Origin: Endomicrobium sp.
GTDB lineage: Bacteria; Elusimicrobiota; Endomicrobiia; Endomicrobiales; Endomicrobiaceae
Assembly (NCBI GenBank): GCA_031273885.1
Contig: JAISRA010000126.1
Location: forward strand, 1-11,986
Direction: 5' to 3'
DNA length: 11,986 nt
In this document: piece after piece, positions 1 to 5,475 of the stretch
Layout: each line of letters opens with the position of its first letter
Position numbering within the stretch: the stretch's first letter is position 1
Translations under genes and position numbers: made by a program
The notes under the pieces: model-generated
The model's database searches: none
Seen by the model: the letters and a program-made list of their open reading frames with translations, nothing else
Told to the model about the DNA's origin: nothing

Positions 1-259
1 TCTCTATATCCTTTTTTTGATTCTTTTTATCTGCTCCGCCATACAATAAAATCAATATATCTTTTCCTCTTTTTGTATAGTAAATCCGTATCCCTTTTCC
101 GCAATGTATTCTCAACTCGGATATTCCATCTCGCAAATACTTACAGTTTGATGTATTGCCTTGCCTTAATCGCTCAATATTATCTGCAACTATAGTTTTT
201 AGCTCTCTAGTTTGATTTTCGAACCATCTCCAGAAGCTGTTTAATATTTGAATTATCAT
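1..259 (-). CDS. RelE/ParE-family (HigB-like) toxin, 3' end cut off by window edge
   Basis: The first 86 codons read from ATG at 259 leftwards and run off the window. The protein contains RLRQGN, ISELRIHCGKGIRIYY and ILLYGG followed by KKNQKKDI. This matches the addiction-module killer branch of the RelE/ParE superfamily, whose members have a conserved ELR..G.G.R.YY strand and a final LL.GG.K..Q..DI segment. Most such toxins are ribosome-dependent mRNA endonucleases of a type II toxin-antitoxin pair. Family length is about 95-110 residues, so little is missing. In this branch the antitoxin gene usually follows the toxin, which would put it just outside the window to the left. No strong Shine-Dalgarno sequence is visible upstream of the ATG. 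The family assignment is solid; function is inferred from family. Confidence 0.85.
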   Translation of the reverse strand, partial: MIIQILNSFWRWFENQTRELKTIVADNIERLRQGNTSNCKYLRDGISELRIHCGKGIRIYYTKRGKDILILLYGGADKKNQKKDIE

Positions 260-359
260 ATTTTAATTGTAGCTTATAAGATACACTTTGTCAATAGCAG
301 CGGCCACTCTTGAGTTAGCTGCGGTAAACAGCAAAGACATAGCATTTAAGGGAAAAGTA

Positions 360-391
360 GTTGTGAAAACCCACAAAAGTGGTTGTGAAAA
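360..391. repeat. two direct copies of GTTGTGAAAA around a small hairpin
   Basis: GTTGTGAAAA occurs at 360-369 and 382-391 in the same orientation. Between them lies CCAC-AAAA-GTGG (371-382), a 4-bp hairpin. The reverse complement TTTTCACAAC is one base off the relaxed DnaA-box consensus, so these could be weak DnaA sites, but this is not a clear match. No function is assigned. Confidence 0.4.
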
Positions 392-430
392 GAGCTAAAA
401 AGGCAACGAACCTACGTTCAAATTTGCTTA

Positions 431-460
431 TTTGTAAGCAGTTTGTAAGCAATTTGTAAG
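431..460 (+). repeat. three tandem TTTGTAAGC repeats, 11-bp period
   Basis: TTTGTAAGC stands at 431-439 and 442-450, with TTTGTAAG at 453-460, giving an 11-bp period close to one helical turn. The inverse TGCTTA lies just upstream at 425-430. The last 18 bases (443-460, TTGTAAGCAATTTGTAAG) recur exactly at 11659-11676 at the other end of the element. Short direct repeats at helical spacing near the ends of an integrated element are typical of integrase arm-type binding sites, but they could equally be iterons or part of an attachment repeat. Confidence 0.6.
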
Positions 461-517
461 AAATTAAATCCTAAAATATGGATGGAAAATTAAAAAAGCT
501 AGCCTTTAAAACAAAAG

Positions 518-618
518 TTATCCACAAGTAAATAATTTTAAAATATAAGACGATAAAATAAGAAAAAAATAGGTTAAGTGAAAAAGTTATCAACAAGTTA
601 TCCACAGAGTTATCCACA
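518..618 (+). promoter_or_regulatory. cluster of four DnaA-box-like sites
   Basis: TTATCCACA, the consensus DnaA box, occurs at 518-526, 598-606 and 610-618. TTATCAACA, one base off, lies at 587-595. All four face the same way, and the last three are packed at 11-12 bp spacing, about one helical turn. A further near match, TTATCCATA, lies at 1389-1397. Clustered co-oriented DnaA boxes next to AT-rich and bent DNA are the hallmark of a DnaA-dependent origin, chromosomal or plasmid-like, or of a DnaA-regulated promoter. No dnaA, dnaN or rep gene is adjacent, so the role is open. Confidence 0.6.
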
Positions 619-672
619 AGCTGTTAAGAAGAGAAAATGCAAAAAAGTAGGGAATCGAACCATTTTAGCAAA

Positions 673-705
673 AAAGGTAGTCTATTTAGTGTCTAAATGG
701 TAGTC
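673..705. repeat. 33-bp palindromic repeat, left copy
   Basis: This copy matches 1229-1261 with two differences. Each copy contains GGTAGYC twice in direct orientation 23 bp apart (here 676-682 and 699-705). The centre is an inverted repeat: CTATTTAG-TGT-CTAAATGG here, with one imperfect pair, and perfect in the second copy. The distal motif AATGGTAGTC also occurs in the leader of the early operon at 5413-5422. This looks like a protein-binding site used several times by the element. Confidence 0.6.
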
Positions 706-721
706 ATTTTATCAGAAAAAG

Positions 722-780
722 TTTTTAATAGATTTTTGATGTGTTTTAAATGCGTTTTTAAGGCTTTTTAAATGGCTTTT
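722..780. other. phased T-tracts predicted to bend DNA
   Basis: Runs of four or five T start at 722, 733, 744, 755, 765 and 777, so spacing is 11, 11, 11, 10 and 12 bp. A/T tracts repeated in phase with the helix are a known cause of intrinsic DNA curvature and are common at origins, recombination sites and strong promoters. They sit 100 bp from the DnaA-box cluster. Curvature itself is inferred, not shown. Confidence 0.55.
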
Positions 781-816
781 AAAAGAAACAAAAAAATAAT
801 AGATACACCTTATTAT

Positions 817-873
817 AATATATAGGCAAAAAAGTTAATAAGTTAATATATAGGGCAAATAGGCAAAAAAGTT
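817..873. repeat. AT-rich direct repeats
   Basis: AGGCAAAAAAGTT occurs at 824-836 and 861-873, and AATATATAGG followed by CAAA occurs at about 817-830 and 846-859. GTTAATA is also doubled between them. Low melting stability plus tandem repeats next to DnaA-like boxes resembles an unwinding region, but no protein site can be named. Confidence 0.4.
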
Positions 874-1088
874 TAAAAAAGGTTGAAGGTTGTAAAATGG
901 GGGTTTAATCAAAAACTACAATGCCATTTAAACGAAAGCTAAGGCATTTAGAAAGCGATAAAGGTGTGTGGTGCTAGGGGGACATCCCCAAGGCCGTTTT
1001 TTAGCGCTTAAAATCAATGTCACTTTTTTTGGAAAATTTGATTTATTTGAAACGACGTGTTGAGATGGTTTTTATATTGTTTTAACGA

Positions 1089-1137
1089 CTTAACGGCCTG
1101 TTACTGCTTTTAAAACTTAAAAACAAAGGCCGTTAAG
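1089..1137. repeat. 10-bp inverted repeat with 29-base loop
   Basis: CTTAACGGCC (1089-1098) pairs perfectly with GGCCGTTAAG (1128-1137). A related fragment, AGGCCGTTTTTTAGCG, lies at about 990, and TTAACG is repeated directly at 1082-1087 and 1090-1095. A GC stem in such AT-rich DNA is notable. It could be a hairpin in an untranslated transcript or a dyad operator. No U-run follows, so it is not a standard terminator. Confidence 0.4.
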
Positions 1138-1228
1138 CTGGATTGGTAAATAACTCATCTTTTTTGCGGGCATGTGCGCGCGTTCGAGACTTTTTGAAAA
1201 ATGTAAAAAGGCTAAAAAAAAGGGGTTA

Positions 1229-1261
1229 AAAGGTAGCCCATTTAGTGTCTAAATGGTAGTC
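1229..1261. repeat. 33-bp palindromic repeat, right copy
   Basis: This is the second copy of the unit at 673-705. Here the inverted repeat CCATTTAG-TGT-CTAAATGG (1238-1256) is perfect, and the flanking direct motifs are GGTAGCC (1232-1238) and GGTAGTC (1255-1261). It lies about 50 bp outside the inverted end repeat at 1308-1372, which suits a site for a recombination directionality or regulatory protein. Confidence 0.6.
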
Positions 1262-1307
1262 CATCTGGGACGTTTTTTAAAAGACGATTTTTGGCAGAAA
1301 AACCGCT

Positions 1308-1372
1308 AACATTATAATGCCGCAAATAAACGCAATTAAACGCTTTTGTTTACCTTTGTGCTTACAATAAAA
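1308..1372. repeat. left arm of a long imperfect inverted repeat bounding the element
   Basis: Read on the plus strand this begins AACATTATAATGCCGCA and ends GTGCTTACAATAAAA. The reverse complement of 11655-11729 begins with the same 17 bases and keeps clear similarity to its end. The right copy has an extra 11-bp ATTGCTTACAA unit. The two arms lie about 10.4 kb apart in opposite orientation and enclose all the element genes. The inner ends carry GCTTACAA, the complement of the TTGTAAGC motif. Confidence 0.65.
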
Positions 1373-1403
1373 TTCTCCCGGAAGGAAGTTATCCATAAGT
1401 ACT

Positions 1404-1430
1404 CTGGCACTCCTGTTATAAGAGTGCTAG
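1404..1430. terminator. hairpin behind the methyltransferase gene
   Basis: CTGGCACTC (1404-1412) pairs with GAGTGCTAG (1422-1430), 9 pairs with one G-T, around a 9-base loop, 17 bases past the methyltransferase stop. The T-rich side is on the plus strand (TTTTAATTTAGTTTT), so as a classical terminator it would stop leftward-to-rightward transcription. For the methyltransferase mRNA it would be a 3' end-stabilising hairpin without a U-run. Confidence 0.45.
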
Positions 1431-1447
1431 TTTTAATTTAGTTTTGT

Positions 1448-2890
1448 TTATAAAAGTTCGTATTGTTGTCCGCCATAGGCTTGAGCGTCTTTTACCACCG
1501 CTCCTATTGGCAAGTCCATCCGGGCTCCGTTCATCATTTCCTCTATAGTGATCACTTGGATTTTAGGATATGTCTTGCCCATTGCCTTAATGGTGAAAGA
1601 TCCCGCCTGAGCAGCTTCCGTCTTCATAGGCTTTGTCGGGGGTGTAAGCGTTATGAATATACCTCCTGCTGCTTCCTCCCGGTTCACCACGCTGATAAAG
1701 TCGCCTATTTGTGAGCGATTTACACCGCCCGATTTTACCGAAAACAGGATTTTACCGCCGCCAAGCTGAGTGGGAATATAGGCTACTCCATCCTGTCCGC
1801 CGTCTGCTCCATATTTGTTGTTTGGTATAGCGTGATTGTTGGAATACGTCAGTACAGCCCATACCTCAAACTCTTTGCGAAGCCGGTCGTTTTTATTATT
1901 GGCAAGAGCGGCAGCTGAGTCTATATCCTGAGGAATGCCGCTAATGGTCACCGATTTCATAATGTCTGCTCCATAAGTGCTTTCAAGGCGCTTTATAATA
2001 AGGGATATGGATTGATAGGTTATGTCAATGCCGATCCATTTGCGATGTAAGCGTTCGGCAACAGCTATTGTAGTTCCGCATCCGCAGAATGCATCAAGCA
2101 CTACATCTCCTTCTGCTGACGAAGCCTTGATTATCCGCTCCAGCAGCGCCTCAGGCTTTTGCGTGGGGTATCCTAAGCGCTCTTTAGTAACATTGTTTAA
2201 CGAAGAAATTTGCCACCAATCAAACGGTATTCTGCCAAGTTCATGTTGTCTTAAATATTCTTTACCGTTCATTTTTTTGTAGCGTCCTTTCTCATCAGAA
2301 CAGTAAGGTTCTCTTACATCATCTACATTGAATATATGCATATCGCTTTTTGCATACCAGAATATAGTATCGTGTTTTTTAGAAAAATGTTTCTTACTTG
2401 CTCCGCCCGAACCATAACACCATGCTATTTCATTTACGAACTCACCTTTTTGACAGAAAATAGAATCTAAAACCAGCTTCAAATAATGACTTGCTGTCGG
2501 GTCACAATGCAGGTAAAAGCTCCCTGTAGGTTTTAATACCCGCCAAATCTCGGCTATTCTTTGCGTCATTGCTACAAGATAGGCTAACATTGAGCCTGCT
2601 CCCAGAACTTCGCGCAAGCCTCTCATAAGAGCGATTGTTTTTTGTGGGTATCGCGTACCGTTATCGGCAGTGATTTCATCATATCCTGCCTGCGCCGCAG
2701 CATCCCATTCCCAAGTATCTACGAATGCCTGTGCTTGCGCCTTGTCTTCTTTGCCTATGTTATTATAGATTTGATTGTAATTTCGCTTAGAATTAAAAGG
2801 CGGGTCAATGTAGCATAAATCAACTGATTCATCTTTTATATGTTTGCGGAGTATGTCAAGATTATCACCATAGAAGAGCCTGTTTCCCAT
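1448..2890 (-). CDS. site-specific DNA methyltransferase with C-terminal nuclease-like domain
   Basis: This 480-residue protein starts at an ATG with AAAGGAG upstream. The N-terminal two thirds is a DNA amino-methyltransferase. The catalytic motif IV DPPF is at residues 29-32, the region YPTQKPEALLERII is at 241-254, and the AdoMet-binding motif I DAFCGCGTT is at 266-274. Motif IV before motif I marks the beta class (N6-adenine or N4-cytosine). Residues about 335-460 form a separate domain with GADGGQDG (361-368) and FSVKSG (383-388), resembling the D...xVK core of Mrr-like PD-(D/E)xK nucleases. It also has the segment GIFITLTPPTKPMKTEAAQAG and YPKIQVITIEE known from this methylase family. 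One chain may thus modify and cleave, or the nuclease-like part may only bind DNA. The gene follows the integrase on the same strand with a 129-bp gap and looks more GC-rich than the early genes, so it is probably acquired cargo. The recognition sequence cannot be predicted. Confidence 0.9.
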   Translation of the reverse strand: MGNRLFYGDNLDILRKHIKDESVDLCYIDPPFNSKRNYNQIYNNIGKEDKAQAQAFVDTWEWDAAAQAGYDEITADNGTRYPQKTIALMRGLREVLGAGSMLAYLVAMTQRIAEIWRVLKPTGSFYLHCDPTASHYLKLVLDSIFCQKGEFVNEIAWCYGSGGASKKHFSKKHDTIFWYAKSDMHIFNVDDVREPYCSDEKGRYKKMNGKEYLRQHELGRIPFDWWQISSLNNVTKERLGYPTQKPEALLERIIKASSAEGDVVLDAFCGCGTTIAVAERLHRKWIGIDITYQSISLIIKRLESTYGADIMKSVTISGIPQDIDSAAALANNKNDRLRKEFEVWAVLTYSNNHAIPNNKYGADGGQDGVAYIPTQLGGGKILFSVKSGGVNRSQIGDFISVVNREEAAGGIFITLTPPTKPMKTEAAQAGSFTIKAMGKTYPKIQVITIEEMMNGARMDLPIGAVVKDAQAYGGQQYELL

Positions 2891-2956
2891 AAAAGTTCTC
2901 CTTTTTGCGATGATTATTACATTTTTATACCCTATTTTGTGTTGTTTATCACACTT

Positions 2957-2984
2957 TTTATACTTTAGATATAAAAACTTACAA
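2957..2984 (-). promoter_or_regulatory. candidate methyltransferase promoter
   Basis: On the minus strand TTGTAA (2984-2979) and TATAAA (2962-2957) are separated by 16 bp and point at the methyltransferase start at 2890. It would let the gene be expressed apart from the integrase. The match is moderate. Confidence 0.4.
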
Positions 2985-3022
2985 GAATTATAAAGTTTTA
3001 TAACTTCTACTATAAAAACTTA
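2966..3022. repeat. operator-like repeats between integrase and methyltransferase
   Basis: TATAAAAACTTA occurs twice in direct orientation (2970-2981 and 3011-3022). Between them lies the palindromic TTATAAAGTTTTATAA (2988-3003), related to the same motif. The set overlaps the end of the integrase gene and the -35 side of the candidate methyltransferase promoter, so it could be a regulatory site for that gene. Confidence 0.4.
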
Positions 3023-4156
3023 TATATCATTTATCTTTGGTTTCTTAACATCAATCTTAATAAAATCAACTACATTAAAATGTTCGTGTGGTTTAAAATC
3101 CGTATATACCTCTTCAGTAATGCGGGTATTAGAATGTCCAAGGCTTTTGCTGGCCATGTAAAGGCTGCCTCCGCCGTCTTTTATTCGGGTTGCATATGTA
3201 TGCCTGCCTGAATGGAACGATACCTCGTATTTAGTCAATTGCAGACGGTCAAAGAGCTTTCTGGTGGATGAAGTCAGTCCGGAGGGGGAAATAGGCTGGT
3301 TAAGATATGTTACTAAGAAGAAATTTGATTTTTCCTTTGCTTTCAGCCATACCTTATATAGATGGTCTCGCCACATAGGGTGTATAGGTATATCCCGCTC
3401 AGAGTGGCTGGTCTTAACAAACCTGCCTAAATGGGACTTGTTCCTGACTTTAATATAATCACGTTCAATATTTGGATTACGTGCCCAAACAAAGTCGCTG
3501 CATTCCAAAGCGCATATCTCGCCGGCTCTCATTCCATGCCAGATAGATAGTATATGCGCTTCTCTTTGCGGGTATTGGGTATTGTCAATGATTTTTTGTA
3601 TTTCGTCATCGGTAAACGCTCTTTTCTTTTGACTGTCGTTTTCAGAGAAATTATCTACTAAATCATAATAATTTGAGGATAGGTATCTGTTTTTATATCC
3701 CCATTTTGCCAGATGTTTTAACAGGTGCATATCTCGGTTAATGCTTGCCTTTCTTAACAGCTTCCCGTCAATCTTCCTTTGTTTAAGCCTTTTATGCATG
3801 TATTCGTTTAGAGCAGCGTCGTCAAACTGGTCGGCAAATTTAACATTAGGACAAATTTCCTTAAATGTTTTCCAAACTATATCATCTCTTTTTATGGTAG
3901 AGTCTCTTTTGTTTTTAACCGAGTGATTTTTCCTATATTCCTCATAAAACTCCTGAATGGGAATATCCCTTTTAAGTGTTTTGCCTCGGGCGGCATATTC
4001 GTTTAGTGTTTTTCTTGCGCAAAACTCCTCAGCTGCTCTTCTGTCGGGGCTTACAGGCTCGCATACCTGCTTTCTAATGGTATTGCCGTTGTCGTCTACT
4101 GCACTGACACGGTATCCGACGTAATAAATCTTGCCTCTTTTGTATACGAATGCCAT
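3020..4156 (-). CDS. int: tyrosine-family site-specific integrase
   Basis: This 378-residue phage/ICE-type integrase catalyses strand exchange between attachment sites. The catalytic set is complete: R210 in GMRAGE, K248 in the beta-hairpin VKTSHSERDIPI, H315 and R318 in SFHSGRHTYATR, H341 in SLGHSN, and nucleophile Y351 in EEVYTDF. Residues 1-50 (YKRGKIYYVGYRV) form an arm-binding-type N-terminal domain, and about 65-165 the SAM-like core-binding domain. The start ATG has GAGGAAAAG upstream. It is encoded convergent to nothing and lies downstream of the repressor operon on the same strand, with a large hairpin (4194-4252) between. The tRNA-Gly gene at the right end and the TTGTAAGC repeats at both ends fit an integrase of this type. 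It appears intact. Confidence 0.95.
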   Translation of the reverse strand: MAFVYKRGKIYYVGYRVSAVDDNGNTIRKQVCEPVSPDRRAAEEFCARKTLNEYAARGKTLKRDIPIQEFYEEYRKNHSVKNKRDSTIKRDDIVWKTFKEICPNVKFADQFDDAALNEYMHKRLKQRKIDGKLLRKASINRDMHLLKHLAKWGYKNRYLSSNYYDLVDNFSENDSQKKRAFTDDEIQKIIDNTQYPQREAHILSIWHGMRAGEICALECSDFVWARNPNIERDYIKVRNKSHLGRFVKTSHSERDIPIHPMWRDHLYKVWLKAKEKSNFFLVTYLNQPISPSGLTSSTRKLFDRLQLTKYEVSFHSGRHTYATRIKDGGGSLYMASKSLGHSNTRITEEVYTDFKPHEHFNVVDFIKIDVKKPKINDI

Positions 4157-4193
4157 TTCTTTTCCTCTTTTTTATTTCATATAATTAAGCCCA

Positions 4194-4252
4194 GCCCCCC
4201 TCTTTTACAGTAAAGCATCTTCACTTTACTCTCTTTTTAGAGGGGGCGCTTC
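4194..4252. terminator. nested hairpin between repressor operon and integrase
   Basis: An outer stem CCCCCCTCT/AGAGGGGGCG encloses an inner 7-bp stem AGTAAAG/CTTTACT (4208-4229) with an 8-base loop. On the plus strand the inner stem is followed by CTCTTTTT and the outer by CAGTTTTTTAT, so it would end rightward transcription. For the leftward repressor operon it lacks a U-run, but it would still place a very stable structure between that operon and integrase and may reduce read-through. Confidence 0.6.
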
Positions 4253-4277
4253 TCAGTTTTTTATAATTATTAACTTA

Positions 4278-4628
4278 TTACTTAGGTAGCGATCTTCCAA
4301 TCGCAATTAGGGTACCTACAATGATAGCGCCAACAGCATAACCATAAAAGAATACTTTTAAGTTATAAAGAGCGCCTCTTCCTTCTTCAATTTCAATAGT
4401 TGGGAAGTGTTTTAAAAATGCACTTTTCTCATTTTTATCATTTATGAAATAGACTATATGTCCCCCTTTCGCAATTTTGCGTTTAACTTTAATACTGGAA
4501 ATACTTTGTCCGATGCCTAGTTCTTGCTTTAATTGAGGTTTAACAACGGAAGCACTCTTATTTTCCTGAGCTGTTACCTGCCCCGCCAGTAAAAACATTA
4601 CAACCATAACTGCCAATGCTTTCTTCAT
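4278..4628 (-). CDS. small exported protein with C-terminal membrane segment
   Basis: This is a 116-residue protein of no recognised family. Residues 1-20 (MKKALAVMVVMFLLAGQVTA) form a signal peptide with a likely cleavage site after TAQ. Residues about 91-112 (VFFYGYAVGAIIVGTLIAI) form a second hydrophobic helix. The middle part (about 25-85) is basic and mixed. After cleavage it would be a periplasm-facing protein anchored by its C-terminus. It shares ATGA with the stop of the 74-residue gene upstream (4-base overlap), has AAGGAGAG as ribosome binding site, and is the last gene of the repressor operon. Being expressed with the repressor, it would be made in the integrated state, so superinfection exclusion or another lysogenic-conversion role is possible but unproven. 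Confidence 0.75.
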   Translation of the reverse strand: MKKALAVMVVMFLLAGQVTAQENKSASVVKPQLKQELGIGQSISSIKVKRKIAKGGHIVYFINDKNEKSAFLKHFPTIEIEEGRGALYNLKVFFYGYAVGAIIVGTLIAIGRSLPK

Positions 4629-4849
4629 TTTTTACTCTCCTTTTTTAGTTTTTCTAACACTAAATCAAGCTTTAAATTTAAAATCTCAAAATCTTTTTTG
4701 AAGTCTACAGAATAGTTTTTCGGCACATCGCTGATACTTTGATTTTTCCCCACCGATGAATTGTCGCCCATATTTAATACTACGTCGGAGTCTAATCCCT
4801 TTTTACCCAACCCTGCCTCAACCAACACCAATTTAATCTTCTTTTCCAT
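4625..4849 (-). CDS. 74-residue paralogue of the repressor's C-terminal half
   Basis: The protein has no HTH domain. It carries NMGDNSSVGKNQSISDVP (residues 26-43), matching NTGDNAVVGKNQNVNTTP in the neighbouring repressor. It then has a leucine-rich helix (FEILNLKLDLVLEKLKK) that corresponds to the repressor's final NNLELKVENLNLKISLI. It overlaps the repressor gene by 17 bases and has GGGAGG as ribosome binding site, so it is translated from the same mRNA. Sharing the linker motif and coiled coil suggests that it could co-assemble with the repressor and alter its DNA binding. That is inference; no family is recognised. Confidence 0.75.
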   Translation of the reverse strand: MEKKIKLVLVEAGLGKKGLDSDVVLNMGDNSSVGKNQSISDVPKNYSVDFKKDFEILNLKLDLVLEKLKKESKK

Positions 4850-5222
4850 GTTCCTCCCTCTTTGAAATCAGAGAAATTTTTAAATTCAGGTTTTCGACCT
4901 TTAGTTCCAAATTGTTCATTCGTTGTTTAAGCGTCTCTACATCATGAGGAGTAGTGTTAACGTTTTGATTTTTTCCGACTACCGCATTATCCCCGGTGTT
5001 TGAAATCGTGTTAAAATTTTCACCGTCTATAAAATACGAAAGTGGTTTGTTTGTTGCTTTCGCTATTTTCTTTAGCGACGTCAGCGAGGGATTGCGTTTT
5101 CCTCCTGCCCAATCGCTAATTAAACTTTCTCCTATGCCTATTTTCCTTGCAAAGTTTTGCTGAGTAAAGCCTGTTTCCCTAACAGCTTGTCTAATTTTTT
5201 TACCTACCGTGTTTCTATACAT
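4833..5222 (-). CDS. XRE/Cro-C1-type HTH repressor
   Basis: This 129-residue protein has an HTH_3 domain at about 8-64: GFTQQNFARKIGIGESLISDWAGGKRNPS is the recognition helix-turn-helix, followed by LKKIAKATNKPLSYFI. A polar linker with GDNAVVGKNQ (77-86) and a leucine-rich helix (about 95-120) for oligomerisation follow. There is no S24 peptidase domain, so it would not be cleaved in the way of LexA-type repressors. It starts with AAAGGAG upstream and heads the leftward operon, divergent from the early promoter at 5274-5302. The 253-bp gap between it and the first rightward gene is the expected place for operators. It is probably the element's immunity repressor. Confidence 0.88.
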   Translation of the reverse strand: MYRNTVGKKIRQAVRETGFTQQNFARKIGIGESLISDWAGGKRNPSLTSLKKIAKATNKPLSYFIDGENFNTISNTGDNAVVGKNQNVNTTPHDVETLKQRMNNLELKVENLNLKISLISKREEHGKED

Positions 5223-5273
5223 TTTTATAAATTTCTCCTTTTAAAATTTATTTTCTCGTCAGAAATATGCCTA

Positions 5274-5302
5274 TTGACATTATTTCGTGAATTGTATATT
5301 AT
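5274..5302 (+). promoter_or_regulatory. early rightward promoter
   Basis: TTGACA (5274-5279), a perfect -35, is followed after exactly 17 bp by TATTAT (5297-5302). Transcription would start near 5309 and leave a leader of about 167 nt before the first gene at 5476. It faces away from the repressor gene, in the position of a lambda-like early promoter that the repressor would control. The overlapping TATAAT on the minus strand could serve leftward transcription, but has no good -35. Confidence 0.75.
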
Positions 5303-5375
5303 ATTACTGCAACTGTATAAAAGCGATTCCCAAAATCACTATAAAAATTTATTAACAAACGAAAAAAGACAGAGC

Positions 5376-5457
5376 ATGGCTATCACGGGAATCCGCCATG
5401 TTCTGAACACAGAATGGTAGTCAGTTCGTTGAGCTTAGCGGTTCTCAACTGACTACC
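5376..5457 (+). promoter_or_regulatory. structured leader of the early operon
   Basis: Three hairpins follow in the leader. CATGGC/GCCATG lies at about 5376-5401. TTCTG/CAGAA lies at about 5401-5414. A long stem follows in which GGTAGTCAG (5416-5424) pairs with CTGACTACC (5449-5457) and TTGAG (5429-5433) with CTCAA (5444-5448), with a TTCG bulge. It ends 18 bases before the first ATG. AATGGTAGTC at its start also occurs in both 33-bp repeats at the left end, so the same DNA could also be a protein-binding site. Confidence 0.5.
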
Positions 5458-5475
5458 TTCTGATAGTATAAAAAA

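Larger units (their letters stand above)
260..1447. other. 1.2-kb gene-free region rich in repeats and origin-like signals
   Basis: No reading frame here looks like a gene on either strand. The stretch is strongly A+T-rich and holds, from left to right: tandem TTTGTAAGC repeats, a cluster of DnaA-box-like sites, a 33-bp palindromic repeat, phased T-tracts, AT-rich direct repeats, a GGGG/CCCC hairpin near 978-990, a 10-bp inverted repeat, a second copy of the 33-bp repeat, one arm of a long inverted repeat shared with the right end, and a hairpin behind the methyltransferase gene. The main ones have their own entries. The combination suggests a replication or recombination control region. Confidence 0.7.

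Noticed and set aside
407..419. CGAACCTACGTTC is the reverse complement of part of the tRNA-like sequence (6802-6814), which might mean an attachment site.
   Set aside because: In a 12-kb window about one 13-base match between strands is expected by chance, and flanking bases do not agree.
431..1261. A CRISPR array made from the repeats in the left region.
   Set aside because: The repeats are 11-bp tandem units or two distant 33-bp copies. There is no regular repeat-spacer pattern and no cas gene; the RecB-like nuclease lacks the Cas4 cysteines.
260..1447. Calling this region the chromosomal replication origin.
   Set aside because: DnaA boxes and bent DNA are present, but there is no dnaA, dnaN, gidA or rpmH neighbour and no skew data. 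It is kept as origin-like only.
2022..2282. Frames antisense to the methyltransferase and integrase genes (also 1463-1714, 3264-3458, 3741-3926).
   Set aside because: They mirror well-supported genes and lack ribosome binding sites and family features.
5157..5420. An 87-codon frame on the plus strand across the repressor start and the early promoter.
   Set aside because: It overlaps the repressor gene antisense, spans the promoter, has no ribosome binding site and encodes a protein of no sensible composition.
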